Shown here: one piece after another, positions 33,400 through 44,464 of the stretch | Numbering within the stretch: the first letter of the stretch is position 1 | Layout: the number at the start of each line of letters is the position of its first letter | Source of the DNA: Ceratothoa steindachneri | Lineage: Eukaryota; Arthropoda; Malacostraca; Isopoda; Cymothoidae | Length of the DNA: 64,000 bases | Assembly: GCA_963969495.1 (NCBI GenBank) | Contig: OZ018327.1 | Location: 36,213,282 to 36,277,281, forward strand | Direction of reading: 5' to 3' | Program-made: the position numbers and the translations under genes | The notes under the pieces: model-generated | What the model was told of the DNA's origin: nothing | What the model saw: the letters and a program-made list of their open reading frames with translations, nothing else | The model's database searches: none

Positions 33400-34120
33400 C
33401 AAAATTCTCTTCAGACTTAGTTTTGTGCAGGCTACTTTTCTTATGTTCTTATTTTGCTTTTCATATCTACCTCTAGGTCATTAATATAAACAAAGAATAA
33501 TAATGGGGCCTAAAACTGATCCCTGAGGAGCCTCGTTAATAACATCCTCCATTTTGTACTTGTACTATTCTCTGCTTTCTATTCTTCAGCCACCCAATTT
33601 AAAATGTTTCCAGAAACTCTACCTTCTTAATTTATGCACATCTCTCATGAGGGATCTTATCAAAAGTCTTAAAATCTACTAAACTACATCCATCATTTCC
33701 CATATTAGGCATGATTTACCTGACCTAAATCTTTGCCGATCATTATTCAACAATCTATTTCTTTCTAAATGGCTCGCTATCCCATTTTTTAACCACTACC
33801 TCAAGTAATTTGGTTAAGATTAGATTTACCTGCCTATAGTTACTAGGATCCTTCCCTATCTTTATTAGCTCTTTTCCAATTTTCTAGTATCTCCCCAAAT
33901 CTAAGAGATGTAACATATCTTCCCCAAAACAAGTGAAACACTTCCCATTCCCTCCTAGAGAATCCTAGATTGAATATTATTATCCCAGGGCTCACAACAT
34001 TAACATCTAACGTACTTATAGGTACCCTAATGCTGTCTATATTAACATTATTACTAACATTTTCTTGTAACCAATCATTATTATGATCAAAACTAACATG
34101 AATTTCTCTAGTAAACACAT
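33400..34120 (-). pseudogene. CR1-type LINE reverse transcriptase fragment, decayed
   Basis: The - strand frame 34118-33843 ends with FGEILENWKRANKDREGS, matching the 'lP..WK.A.v.PifKKG' entry to the RT. Further on, in shifting frames, are IGWLKNRKQRIVQ near 33590 and a ruined 'GVPQGS' (RGSSGISF) near 33530. Stops are frequent. It may be the N-terminal partner of 31184-31850, with 1.5 kb of other sequence between them, or an independent copy. Confidence 0.7.
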
Positions 34121-35200
34121 AAAATGCTTATTGTGCACCTCAACCATTTATTTCCTCATCCTTTCTTTACCAGCCATTTTGAGGCCCTAACCTAACTTAT
34201 TCATCCTATTTCATAGCAACTTAATTTCAGACCGCCTTTTACTCTTTGATCTTCTTGTTCAAATCATTTGTTTGTATAGCTGTTTAGGTTAGGCATTTTT
34301 AATTTTTTTTTTAAGCCTATTTTTAATTATTAAGATGGATATATCTTTATGTAGCAGATGGTCCTGGCAACCACCCAACACCAAGGTATGCTTACTCAGA
34401 CGAGGTAAATGGAAGGCGACATTGATAACGATAATTTTATTATATATCCTTACCACCAAATTAAAATAAGTATAAAGCAATGCACAAAGCATTTATAAAA
34501 GTTTATATACAGTGCCTAAATATCAAAATGTACAATATCTCAAATTTAAAAAAAAAACAAAACAAAAGGTACATAAAGATTTTTCCATAAATCGCCCTAT
34601 GGTGCACAAAAGTCCTATTCCTAATTGATCCAATGCAATAGACTGCCTCTTAGTCTGTGTGCTCTAGTCTTTTCCAAGTCTCCTATGTGGAACTGAATGA
34701 AAAACCTTTTTAAAATGAAGCTAAATAGTGTCTCCCGCATTGTGACTCATATTTTTTTATCAAAACGGAAAATTCTAACATTCATTGAACACTAGTGGCA
34801 GCCTCTAAATCTGTGTTGGTTATCCAAAGGATCGACTATTCTCCTAATAACAGATGCTCAAAAGTTTACCAAACAATGGAAATTAAGCTGATAGGTCTAG
34901 TTTGAGATTTAATAATATTTCCTTATTTTAACAAATTGTCGAAACATTTACTAACTTAGTCTAGGAACGATAGTTTTTTAGAGATTTGTTAAAAGGCCTT
35001 GAGTGGTATAATTTGAGGGTTGGATTTGAGTGCCCTAAAGATTGGCAAGTTTTTTCATCATTAAAGTCAATTACATTGAGATAATCTGGAATGTGATTTT
35101 TGTCCTAGCTTTGTAAATATTGTATCTTGTTCACTTTTTACTGACTGCTTGAAGATAGTTTGTGAGAAATGTTAATCCATTTCTCCTTAATTTATAGTTA
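34121..35200. other. No gene recognised
   Basis: AT-rich sequence upstream of Suv4-20. The gene's 5' UTR exon and promoter probably lie in or beyond this stretch or further upstream, but no promoter element can be supported. Confidence 0.4.
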
Positions 35201-35204
35201 TCAT

Positions 35205-35690
35205 TCTTATAGTATACCAGGCAATGGCTTTGCCACTCTCCCCTTCGGGGGGAGCTTGCTGCTTCACTAGCAAGATGAAAATTTAAAATTAAAAAAAAAA
35301 TATTTAAAAAATTAGCCATGGTTAAATTTTTAGAAATTTTCTGAACTTTGCCAATTATAATAATTTTAAAAAGTAACTCTAAACTAAATTTCCCTCCTAT
35401 TTCAAAATATCACGTTGCTAAAATATAGTTATAGAATAGAAGATATATAAAAATAAATTTTCTGAACTTCATTCACCATTTGTAACACTTTTTGGGGGGT
35501 TTTAAAAAGTTTACAAAATTTTGATACTTATATTTATTTCTGAACTTCACCATTTTGTTTTTTGATATTATAAAAGAATTATTAGAAATGCTGATAAAAA
35601 AAAATGTCATAACCAAACTAAGATGATTTCATTATTCAAATACTCAAAAAATCCCCTTCTTAAATTATATTTAGCGATGATGATGATAAT
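35205..35690 (-). repeat. Dispersed repeat, arm 2 (inverted to 25385-25750)
   Basis: Reverse complement of arm 1 with insertions: CCAGGCAATGGCTTTGCCAC near 35217, TTCTGAACTTTGCCAATTAT near 35338, CTGAACTTCACCATTTTGTT near 35541 and GTCATAACCAAACTAAGATG near 35607. It ends only about 65 bp before the first coding exon of Suv4-20, inside the upstream intron. Confidence 0.8.
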
Positions 35691-35754
35691 AATAAACTTT
35701 CCCACTGATTTGTGCTTAAATATTTTGGTTTTGAAAACATTTTTTTTCATTCAG

Positions 35755-35920
35755 GACTAAGGACGATGGTGGTGGCTCAAGGAGCACGAAGCATAATGAG
35801 AGGTAGCACTGCTACTGGATGTGGCATGACCCCTCGAGAACTCTCAGAGATGGATGACTTTGCTACCTCCTTGGTCCTTGATCCATATTTAGGGTTTACA
35901 ACTCACAAGATGAACATAAG
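35755..35920 (+). CDS. Suv4-20: Suv4-20 first coding exon (11 nt 5' UTR + coding)
   Basis: The acceptor TTTTTTTTCATTCAG ends at 35754 and the donor GTATGT starts at 35921. The coding part starts at 35766 and ends two bases into a codon. The Met at 35712 is in the same frame but lies in the intron before the acceptor, so it is not used if this acceptor is spliced. Confidence 0.88.
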
Positions 35921-38900
35921 GTATGTTATTAATGGTTCGGCCAAACAAACCCTGCATATCTCTTAGTCTTGGGGATCTAGACGCTTTTGAATGTTGATGT
36001 AACTGGGCTCTTGGTCTTGGACTTCTTGGAGGAAGCAGGTGTCCTGTATGATTCCCTTTTAACATACTTGATTTGGGAGAGGTCAGGTTCCTTCAAGCAG
36101 CTTTGTCATCTAAAGATTTTAGTTTTTTGCTTTAAAATTTTCCTAATTTGGGGGTAATATGGCTAAATGTTTTTCTTCACATAAATTTAAGTGAATTTAT
36201 TTCCTTTTGGGGCGACAAGTCCTTAGTTTGTTGCCATGAAGAGAAATTTTTTTTTTGCAGGCATAGACCTTTAAGAGGAAGCAGAGAAGAACTCCATAAC
36301 ATCATGAAGGAGTTTAAGGTACATCAAGATTATGGCAAAGCTTTCAAGCAGTTGATGAGTGGAGATTGGGTTCCAAGCACATTTTTCCATCTGAAAAACA
36401 AACTATCTCAGTCTTATATCAAGGTACTTTTTTCACAGTTTTACCTTGTTCTGAAAAGTAGCTGATTATATGAAAATCTATTCCATACTTGGTTAGATCA
36501 AGCCTTGGCATGGGGTAACCTAAAATTTTGTTTTTTAGGAACATATTCTTCGTTACTTGTGCGTCTTTGACAAGGAGAGTGGCTTTGAAGTCAAAGCTTG
36601 CAATCGTTACTCCATGGAAGGTAGAATTGGAGCGAAGATATCTGCTACTCGAAAATGGTATGTGGACATACACGTGAAGTCTTGCTGTTGCTCATATACA
36701 GGCATATTAAAGTTCTCACCCATATGTGGGGCAGGATGAATACCATACCATTTTCCAGTTTGGTTTTGTTTTTTTATTGAAAACCAACAGGCCTCAAAAT
36801 TTTGTAAGGCAAGAAGAGTGTAAAAATAGTGAAGCTAAAAGTGAAAATAAGCGAGATATTGCTAAAGATCTTCTAGGTGTTAGCTGCAGCATGGCTTAAA
36901 TGCTATACCCGATGCCCCCTCATGGAGTATAGTATTAGAAAAGGAGGGGAAGAACCAGGATTTTTTACCCTTTATATACCACTATTTTAAATACCCTCTT
37001 TCCTTCACAAACCAAGACGGATGTCACTCCCTCCTGCCCACATTAGGAATGAATGGACGAAGGCTAGTTGACTAGCCTTGAGCATCAATAGCATCACCTC
37101 GGCGCTCGAGAAGATTTTATCATCACCCTCTACATAGACAACCTTTTAATCTCTTGGTGTGGCCCAGATGCCTACTTTGGAGCATGAACTCCATCTCCCT
37201 ATGTCGAAGCACACCAAGTTTTTCTTTGGACAAGACTGGTTTTGCCTAGGATGCCACTGGAGTACCACCTCTGAACATTTGTCACCATTCCTGCTCTCAA
37301 AGCTTCTACACCACTTGGAGTATTGCATTTGTATTTCTTAGATTACACAGTGTTGTTGAGCCAGTGTATATGGATGGCTCCACATCAGAATGGGGGGCAG
37401 GGGCAGCTTCTATATCTCTTCCCTTTGTTTGGTGACGGCGGGACTCTTCTGGGCACAGCACACTGATTGCCTTAGAGACATAATCTTCGCATTCCTTCAG
37501 TTTCTATAACCCATGGCTGCTGCAAGCCTGATGTTGAGATTGACTTCCTGGTCATGTGGGGATTGAAGACGCAAGCAGTCTGCCCAGATTGGGAACTGAA
37601 CCAGTGTTTAGCTCTTCCCCACTCTGATTACTTGGCAGGGAACAGGTCAGTCTTGGCTCCCTGGCAAACAAGATGGGAGACAGCTGACAGGAACTTGAAG
37701 TTGTGTGACGTAGCCCTGCAACTTTTCTCGTGGGCGAGTTAAAGGGGGGTTTGGTAAACTCCGATTCGGCACACCTGTGTGATGCAGCGTCATTTGATAG
37801 GTGGTTGCAACCCGAACCTTAATGTGATCACTGCCTGGCACATTCTTCTTGAATCTCCCAATTGGTTTGCTCTAACAACTTGTCCCCTGTACTTAAGGCG
37901 AGTGTGTGCACACCTGATTGTGGTGTTTTAAAGTATTTTTAGGAGTTGGGCCACCATGTTTTATTAGGGCTTGTTGGGTGTGATCTCGACCACCAGAGGG
38001 AGTGTCCCCTCCCTTTTGTACTTTGTCAGGGTTTTGGTTTGTCCAATTGTAATTTCTTTTTTTAGCTTAGTGTTCAATATTTTGGCGGCTACCCCCCTTT
38101 GTTAGCAGTCGTTTCAGACTGAACACTGGGCCAGAATGGTGTGCCTTCCCTGGCATCCATCATAAAAGTCACTTTTCCCATATAGGCCCTCCTGGCCCGG
38201 ATGTTGTATTCCTGCAAGTGCATTATGCAATGGCAGTAATGAGGTAAAGGGTGGAGAATGGAATTACATAAAGTCCTATTTTCTACTCTATTGTAATTTA
38301 ACTTTTAATTACGGATCAATTTAATTGGTTAATTCCTTCCATGCACAGGTACAAAAATGAACAAATTGGTCGATTGGTTGGTTGCATTGCTGAGCTTTCA
38401 GAAGAGGAGGAAGCACAGTTGCTGAGAGCTGGCAAGAATGACTTTTCGGTCATGTATTCCTGTCGAAAAAACTGTGCTCAACTTTGGCTCGGTCCTGCTG
38501 CTTTTATCAATCATGATTGCAGAGCCAATTGCAAAGTAAGATTTGAAAATTTCACTCCAGTTCTATAAACATCTCCATGGGTTCTATTTGGTGGTAATTT
38601 TTTTTTTTTTGTTATAGTTTGTTGCCACTGGTAGAGGAACTGCATGTGTCAAGGTACTTCGGGACATTGAAGAAGGTCAAGAGATCACATGCTTTTATGG
38701 AGAAGATTTCTTTGGGGATAATAATTCGTATTGCGAATGTGTGACGTGTGAGAGGTAAATGTGTTTGTTGGGTTACACTGCCAACAATATATACTGTTAT
38801 GGTTTTGCTTGTAACCATGGTAACATTGTTCTTTTATTGCAGGCGAGGAACTGGCGCCTTCGCGGATAAGAAGAGTAATGAGGATGGGGAGAAGGGCTAT

Positions 38901-40532
38901 TCCCTCCGCGAAACGGACCTGAGATTAAGGATAAGTAAGCAAAAGGAGCGCAATGAGGAAAAAGCTCCTGCAACCAGTGATCACCTAGATGAAAAGGAGG
39001 TTGGCATGGATACGGACTCTCTCGAGAGGAGCCTCTTGAAGAGGCAACTTCGCGCAAGGGGCGGTTCCAGGGACTCTGACAAGTCTGAAGCGAGCACAGA
39101 AAGCCTGTCTATGTCGAGAGGGAAACGGAAGTCTGTGCAGGGGAGTGGCTTCCCGAAGGCGAAGCGTCGGCGAACGAGTGTTGAGATGAGCAGCCAAGAA
39201 GTCCTCTCGAATGGACATCTCGATTCCAGAATACTCTGTTCCGACTCAAAGCCCGACACCGGAGCGTCCTCCAAGGCAGAGGAATCCGGGATATTACCGG
39301 ACGCCACTTTATTCAGTCACCAAGATGGCGTTCCCAGTGTAGCTGATAACTGTAATAAAGTCGGGGATCGAAGGCCCGGAGAACAAGGCCCTAATTTCAG
39401 TAGGAGACCGGTTCGGAGCAGCCGTCTTCGGTTCCAAAAGGATTGTCCTCCTCCCCACTTGCTGGCGGACTCGTCTGACGCTTCTTTACTGGCGGAGGTT
39501 GGGACTCTTCCATTGAAGGACGTTTCTAGCGTTAATAGTTCGAGTTCTGTTTATGTCGATCTCAGAAACGATACCATTAGGGACTTAGGCGCCACTGACC
39601 CCGTTAAGGTGGGTCATTTTGACAATGTAGTGGGCAAGGCATCCCGCAGGAGGCCCGGCCGGAGAGGTGTTAGCAAATGTGATACTTCTAGTTTAGATTA
39701 TATAGAACTAAGGAATGATTGTTCCAGGTTAGTTGATAATAATAATGTAAAGTGTAGCGAAGACCCACCCTTACCCCCACTGCCCATAAAGTCCACTTGT
39801 GTTCACTCCGAGGTTGGAACGTGTAGCTCCAAGAGGCCGCGGCCTGCTTCCAAGGGCTTGAACTCTTTTGTAGAGGGGACCGAACCCCGGTTGTTAGATC
39901 ACCCTTCACAACCCGACTTGTGTCGAGTCGTGCAACCCTCCCTCTTCCCTCTGCACACGCCGAAGGACTCTCCCTCTAAGGACGTGTACGAGTTTGACGA
40001 GGAGGAGAGCGAGGCGTCCCCCACCTCGCTCAGGGGTGCCAGCAAAAGCCCTTCTATCTGGGCTAACAGTCGGGATCCCGATGTGCTGTCGTCAGACTTC
40101 GGTAGCTGTTTCGTGAGCGGGGCAGGCCCCGTAACCCCGGAAAAGAGCCCCCACTGCCGTGTCAAGCTCACCCTCCGTATGAAGCGGTCCCCGGTGTTAG
40201 ATGAGGTGATCGAGTCTGGGTCCCACATCTCAGACTCGATCGGGGGGTTTACGTACCACCACGAACCTGAATACGAGGTACTTACGATGGAGGGCATCTC
40301 AACGGCGGACTACGTAACTCCGGACGAAGACTCTTCTGCGACTCGCCTCCAGACTCCGCGTTCGCGTCATCACCGCAAGCACCGCAAGAAACATCGGAAG
40401 CGCTCCGACTATTCCGAAGGTGAGAGCACCGATCTGGACACTGCGCAGCCCCGCATGAAGAGGGTCAAGCTGATCATAGGTAACGAACTGAGTACCTTCA
40501 ATATTCCAAGCACAGACTTGATTCGAGAATAG
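35766..40532 (+). CDS. Suv4-20: Histone H4-K20 methyltransferase Suv4-20 (KMT5B/C family), spliced, 816 aa
   Basis: Coding exons are 35766-35920, 36261-36423, 36539-36657, 38349-38535, 38618-38754 and 38843-40532. All introns are GT-AG and phases join to one 2,451-nt frame. The protein is nuclear and, as a family, adds the second and third methyl groups to H4K20 using S-adenosylmethionine. The N-terminus has [20 protein letters not shown] and [14 protein letters not shown], the Suv4-20 signature. The SET domain spans about residues 100-240 with [30 protein letters not shown] and NHDC at 200-203. A post-SET zinc cluster has Cys247, 249 and 252 followed by ERRGTGAF. Residues 255-790 are low-complexity and Ser/Arg-rich, with a basic patch [12 protein letters not shown]. 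The end ([11 protein letters not shown], from residue 792) matches the conserved C-terminal motif of the family. Met at 35766 is chosen because the exon begins at 35755 after an AG acceptor. A 5' UTR exon must lie upstream. Confidence 0.96.
36261..36423 (+). CDS. Suv4-20: Suv4-20 coding exon 2
   Basis: The acceptor TTTTTTTTTGCAG ends at 36260 and the donor GTACTT starts at 36424. It encodes [16 protein letters not shown] and [15 protein letters not shown], the family's segment before SET. Confidence 0.93.
36539..36657 (+). CDS. Suv4-20: Suv4-20 coding exon 3
   Basis: The acceptor TTGTTTTTTAG ends at 36538 and the donor GTATGT starts at 36658. It encodes [20 protein letters not shown] and [20 protein letters not shown], the start of the SET region. 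The next intron (1,691 bp) holds a LINE fragment. Confidence 0.94.
37060..38150 (+). mobile_element. LINE fragment in Suv4-20 intron 3, decayed
   Basis: 37080-37330 aligns with 62080-62280: GCATCACC, GCTCTACATGGAC-like CCCTCTACATAGACAACC, GGCCCAGATGCC and ATGCCGAAGCACA-like words. It therefore holds the RT palm region of the RNase H-bearing LINE family, now with stops. [18 protein letters not shown] sequence near 37365 marks the start of RNase H (from TDGS...GAG). A 3' UTR-like segment follows near 38070-38140. It is sense to the gene and lies wholly in the intron. Confidence 0.65.
38349..38535 (+). CDS. Suv4-20: Suv4-20 coding exon 4
   Basis: The acceptor CCATGCACAG ends at 38348 and the donor GTAAGA starts at 38536. 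It encodes the core of SET including [20 protein letters not shown] and [10 protein letters not shown]. Confidence 0.95.
38618..38754 (+). CDS. Suv4-20: Suv4-20 coding exon 5
   Basis: The acceptor TTTTTTTGTTATAG ends at 38617 and the donor GTAAAT starts at 38755. It encodes [20 protein letters not shown], then [15 protein letters not shown] and CECVTCER. The flanking introns are only 82 and 88 bp. Confidence 0.95.
38843..40532 (+). CDS. Suv4-20: Suv4-20 coding exon 6 (terminal)
   Basis: The acceptor TCTTTTATTGCAG ends at 38842; the frame runs 1,690 nt to TAG at 40530-40532. It contains the end of the post-SET domain, a long disordered Ser/Arg/Pro-rich region, the basic patch and the conserved end. 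GC content is clearly higher than in the surrounding repeats. Confidence 0.95.
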
Positions 40533-40935
40533 CCCAAGCATCACCCGCGGCCATTGGACCGTTCGAGGAGCGGAGACGGGGTTTCCTGTGAGATGGGGCG
40601 TTTGGATACGGCCCCCCTTCGCCGGGAACAAGAGCCTATAAAGGATGCATCAGGAGGTCACGGTGAGACTACCCTTTTTGGCGTGAGGTCGCTCTGTGTT
40701 ATCCTTTAGGTGTGTTTAATGGTTTCTTTTTTTTTTTTCATTGGCTCTTTGTTTTCTCTTTATTCCTTAAGTTGGACAGAAACTGGTCGCGGGTGTGCAC
40801 TTCGTTCTAATATTACCTCAGGTTTATTTATTTTTTAAGTTTTATTCCTTCTCCCTTTATTGATGTTGTTTTTTTTTCTTTGCTTCAAGCAGATAGAACA
40901 TTCTCATAGACTAATAAAGAAACCTATAATTGCAT
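40533..40935 (+). terminator. Suv4-20 3' UTR with poly(A) signal
   Basis: AATAAA lies at 40913-40918, 380 bp after the stop codon, following T-rich sequence. It is a standard hexamer at a plausible distance; actual cleavage is not shown. Confidence 0.6.
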
Positions 40936-41479
40936 CATTTCTAGGGGGATATTTTTTTTTACCAGCTTTAATTCTTAATGAGGTGACATGACAATTTTTG
41001 TATGATTGAAGTAAAGTTATATTTATTTTATACCCTGAAATGATCTGAAGAATTTTTCTGTGCTGTTATTTTTTAATTAAATTAAAATCCCTCCTCGACA
41101 CTTCATAATTTATTGCGATCCAACACTACAATAATTGTAGCAAATTTTCCAGTACATGGGCTGTGAGGGTTAATGATACCTTCACTTCAGTATTTATTCA
41201 TCTGCACCATTCCATGAGGTTCTTCGCATATTTCCAGCATTTATCAATACTGTGTATTGATGCGTGCCCTTTTTCTCAGTTATGGGCATGTAATATTGTG
41301 TTGATTAAAACTGTAGTAGGTAAGGTTGTGGTCATTATCCATGGTGAGTTGAGAGTAGCTCTCTATCCGGGGACAGGCTTGGGCAAATCTTGAAGCTAGA
41401 TTCAGATTTGGCAACTCGTCTATCAAGGTCAAGGGGTGCCGCATTCAGTCTTTTTAATATTCACAGGTTACTAGAAAAT

Positions 41480-42236
41480 GCTTGATGGGTCGAGGCCGCT
41501 GTTAATAGAATGAGGCGGACGTGACCGTCTTGATGTTGCTTAGGCTGTCTTGTAGAGCAACCCTGAGCAAGGATATGACCTGTACTGTATTTTCCTACAC
41601 ACCACAGAGCATATGTTGTGTTGGTTCAGTGAAGTGTTGTGTGTGGTGTGGTTTCATCCTGGACAGGTTTCCGCTTTGGTCACGTGCAGCCTCTACCGGG
41701 TGATGCCACATCTTGCCTCACCAGGTGGAGTCTGTCCTCACGAGCAAAGTTTGTTTGCTGTGCATGCAACAGGGTGGTATGCGAGAGTGAAATGAGCATT
41801 GTTTCTGGAAACTGGCACTAAGGCTTTCCTGCCACCCCCACCCCCTTTATTCCCTATTGGGCACCAGACCACCTGGGTCCATAGTGATGGGGTGCTGTAG
41901 CATTGCGGACGCAGTGGAAGGAGTCCTGCCTTATAGCGGCAAGTGTACTTTGAAGTATGTCCCATTCCTTTCCCTAAATCTTTTATTGTTTCCTCTTACT
42001 CTACATCTACCCTCGTTTTGGCGGGGCGCTGCGTCTTTCCTCACGGCCGAGCTGATTGCAATACACCGCTCGGTACGGGAGATTACGCGACGTGCCCGGT
42101 GGTTCGGAGACCGGATTGTGATTTATAGCGACTCGCAAAGTGCCCTGATTGCTCTCGGGGCATTGGAATCTCCGCATCCCCTGGGTTCGCGATATTCAGG
42201 ACGCCACGGTTTTGGCGACCCGAGCGAGATTATTGA
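41480..42236 (+). pseudogene. LINE RNase H fragment, first part
   Basis: 42020-42180 reads FLTAELIAIHRSVREITRRA, then RIVIYSDSQSALIALGALES: the RNase H Glu in 'aEl.Ai' and Asp in 'i.SDSqsAl'. The region before it is decayed and only loosely resembles the RT-RNase H linker. The match stops at GFGDPSEIID near 42236 and resumes at 44465 with ELSFCWVPGQVGM. The family is the I/Jockey-type LINE seen at 55229-63590. Confidence 0.75.
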
Positions 42237-44464
42237 CTTGTGTAAAACGATTTTTGTCTTTGGGCAGCAACCGTCATTTTCTATTTGCTTTTGTCTAGAA
42301 TACATGAAAAATCGGTGTTATCTATTTCAAACTTTGCTTTTGTGTCCAGGATAATGATATTTATATGAAATTTACCTATTCCCTCTTAGAAGGAAGTTGC
42401 GAATTTGAACTTTCATTTGTATAAAGTAGAAGCAAAACATGATACAAAAATAGCATTTGTTTATTCTAGAATTACAGAAGTGAGACAATTAAAATATTAG
42501 AAATGAGTAGTTTTCCGTGATTTTCGCTTATACTGTAAATTACTTTCACGAATCAGGCCCTAAATATAATCTATCATATTTTGATTATACAATCGATGCG
42601 ACTTTCAAGGTCCATTAGATCCTGGTGAAAGCGCTCGCCTTGCTCCTCGGAGTATGTTCCCATGTTAAATTTATCTATATGAGCGTCAAGAATATGGACT
42701 TTCAGGGACATCCTGCAACCCATCTTGTACTTTATCAACAAGCTCTACATAGTTTTCAGCTCTGTGATTACCTACGAAGCCCAGAACCACTGCGATAAAG
42801 CTGTCCCACGCTGCTAGTTCTAGTCAGCTTCTCTGGGAAACTCCTTGCACTCCATGATCTTTTTTATTTGTGGACCGACGAAGACACCGGCTTCCACCTT
42901 TGCCGCAGATAGCTTAGGAAAGAAATCTTGGAGATACTTGAAAACTACATACTCCTTATCTAGAGCTCTGACGAATTGTTTCATAAGGCCCAATTTTAAG
43001 TGCAGAGGAGGAAACTATACTTTTCACGGGTCCAACAAAGTCTCACATTTGACGTTTCTCCCCACCTTAAACTGTCCGTTGTGGCCAATCCCCGTGATTG
43101 TACCCAAAGGCAAATATAAGGAAACTTGGTAAAGCCGCCTTGGAGAATCTTCAAGAAGGTCGCCATTTTGAAGTCTCCGATAACCCCCTAACCGTACTCT
43201 TCATATTTCAATGCATCTATACTATATCTTGACACTGCTGTATTCCTCTTTCAGCTGGACCGAATGAGCAAGGGGAAGAGATGGATACATGTTCCCGTTA
43301 TGAAGCAGCACTGCTTTGAGGCTCCTGGACGAGCTGTCAATGAAGAGGCGCCACTTGGTGGGTTACAGGCCATTCCGATTGCCGCAAACAGACCGGCCAC
43401 ATTGTGACAAAAGCAAAGCTCATCTTGACGTGTAAAAGAGCTTGAAAAACACTGGTGACGCTTTCTCTGGCCTGATATTTGCACAGTCATCTAACAAATC
43501 CCACTGTTTGAGTCTCGAAGTTAATAGCTCGGCATTGCACTTTGTGCGACCAAGGTCGTTGATCTTTTTGGTTGGGGTAGTATGGGTTTCTCTCTTCAGT
43601 TGCACCTCTGTAATCTGGATCAATAATTGTCTTTCCTTTCTAAAAACTGCTGGTCTCTTTGTGAAGGAGTGGGTACGGTACGGGGAGCTCAGAACCTTGG
43701 CACTGGCTCAATAGATGACAAGGTCTGGATACATAACGGGCGCATTTTTTCCTGCTTACGTTTGGAAAGATTCACCATGCAGAAGAAACAATTGCTTGAA
43801 TGGTCAGTTGGTTCCCTCCAAATTCGTGAAATTGCGAAATTCATACCTCTTTTCTCCTCTGTACCATCCTGTAAAAAATCAAAATGAAGACATAAGGGTA
43901 AATATACAAATGCTTTTCACTTAGTGTTATTAGAAATGTTAAAAAAAAAAAACGAAATCCAGGCCTCGCACATTTTAGCAGATTTCTCTACAGAGTACTT
44001 TTTTGCTCTGTCTTAATAAATTCACCGCATACATAACAAAATACATCCTCTTGTTGCCATATGTGACGAATGCTTCTATCAATGACGAGTGACGGATATA
44101 GTTAAACTGATCTGTTGAGTAGACATTCATTCTATTTATACAGAATGTTCTAGAAATTCTTCAAACATAAAAAATTCTCGAGACTTCTAGATAGCTCTAC
44201 AGTTTATTTTTCACCAAATTAGTGCTCAATCTATGGAATGTAAAAGCTGTCCAGGGCGCAAAAAAAATTAAAGGAAATAATATCTATACTACTGTTTATA
44301 ACTTTTTAAATACAGTATATCATGTTTATACCATAACTGAAAATATAACCTTTATATATTTTTACTATTTGCAAAGTTTGGTGATTAAAATTGACTTTTT
44401 TTTATTTTAAAAGCCACAAACAATTTGGAAATGACGCCTTAACCCAAGGGCAAGACTAAATTGA
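42237..44464. mobile_element. 2.2-kb insertion splitting the RNase H, probable DNA transposon
   Basis: The LINE protein is continuous across its ends. The left end (GATTTTTGTCTTTGGGC...CGTCATTTTC, 42249-42285) and the reverse complement of the right end (AATTTAGTCTTGCCCTTGGG...CGTCATTTCC, 44463-44425) are similar, suggesting degenerate terminal inverted repeats. Inside on the - strand is the pseudogene 42480-43720. Ends are judged by eye; no clean target duplication was found. Confidence 0.55.
42480..43720 (-). pseudogene. Arthropod repeat-family protein of unknown function (transposon-borne), decayed
   Basis: The - strand carries, in order, GRTKCNAELLTSRLKQWDLL (frame 43623-43420), QRKRHQCFSSSFTRQDELCF and CHNVAGLFAAIGMACNP (frame 43490-43251), then in other frames LKIGP-type and AAWDSFIAVVLGFVGNHRAE near 42780, ENYVELVDKVQ, and RKSRKTTHF near 42510. 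I recognise this combination as a multi-copy arthropod protein family usually annotated as uncharacterised. Stops and shifts make it non-functional. Its place between inverted-repeat-like ends suggests it is the element's own gene. I cannot name a superfamily. Confidence 0.65.

Noticed and set aside
34600..35100. Possible further LINE RT fragment
   Set aside because: Some words resemble RT text, but no consecutive motif could be read in any frame.
35712..35766. Upstream in-frame Met (35712) as the Suv4-20 start
   Set aside because: It lies 5' of a strong polypyrimidine-AG acceptor at 35754; family N-termini match the downstream Met better.
38985..40297. Long - strand frames antisense to Suv4-20 exon 6
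   Set aside because: Shadows of a GC-rich coding exon; no motifs and no independent support.
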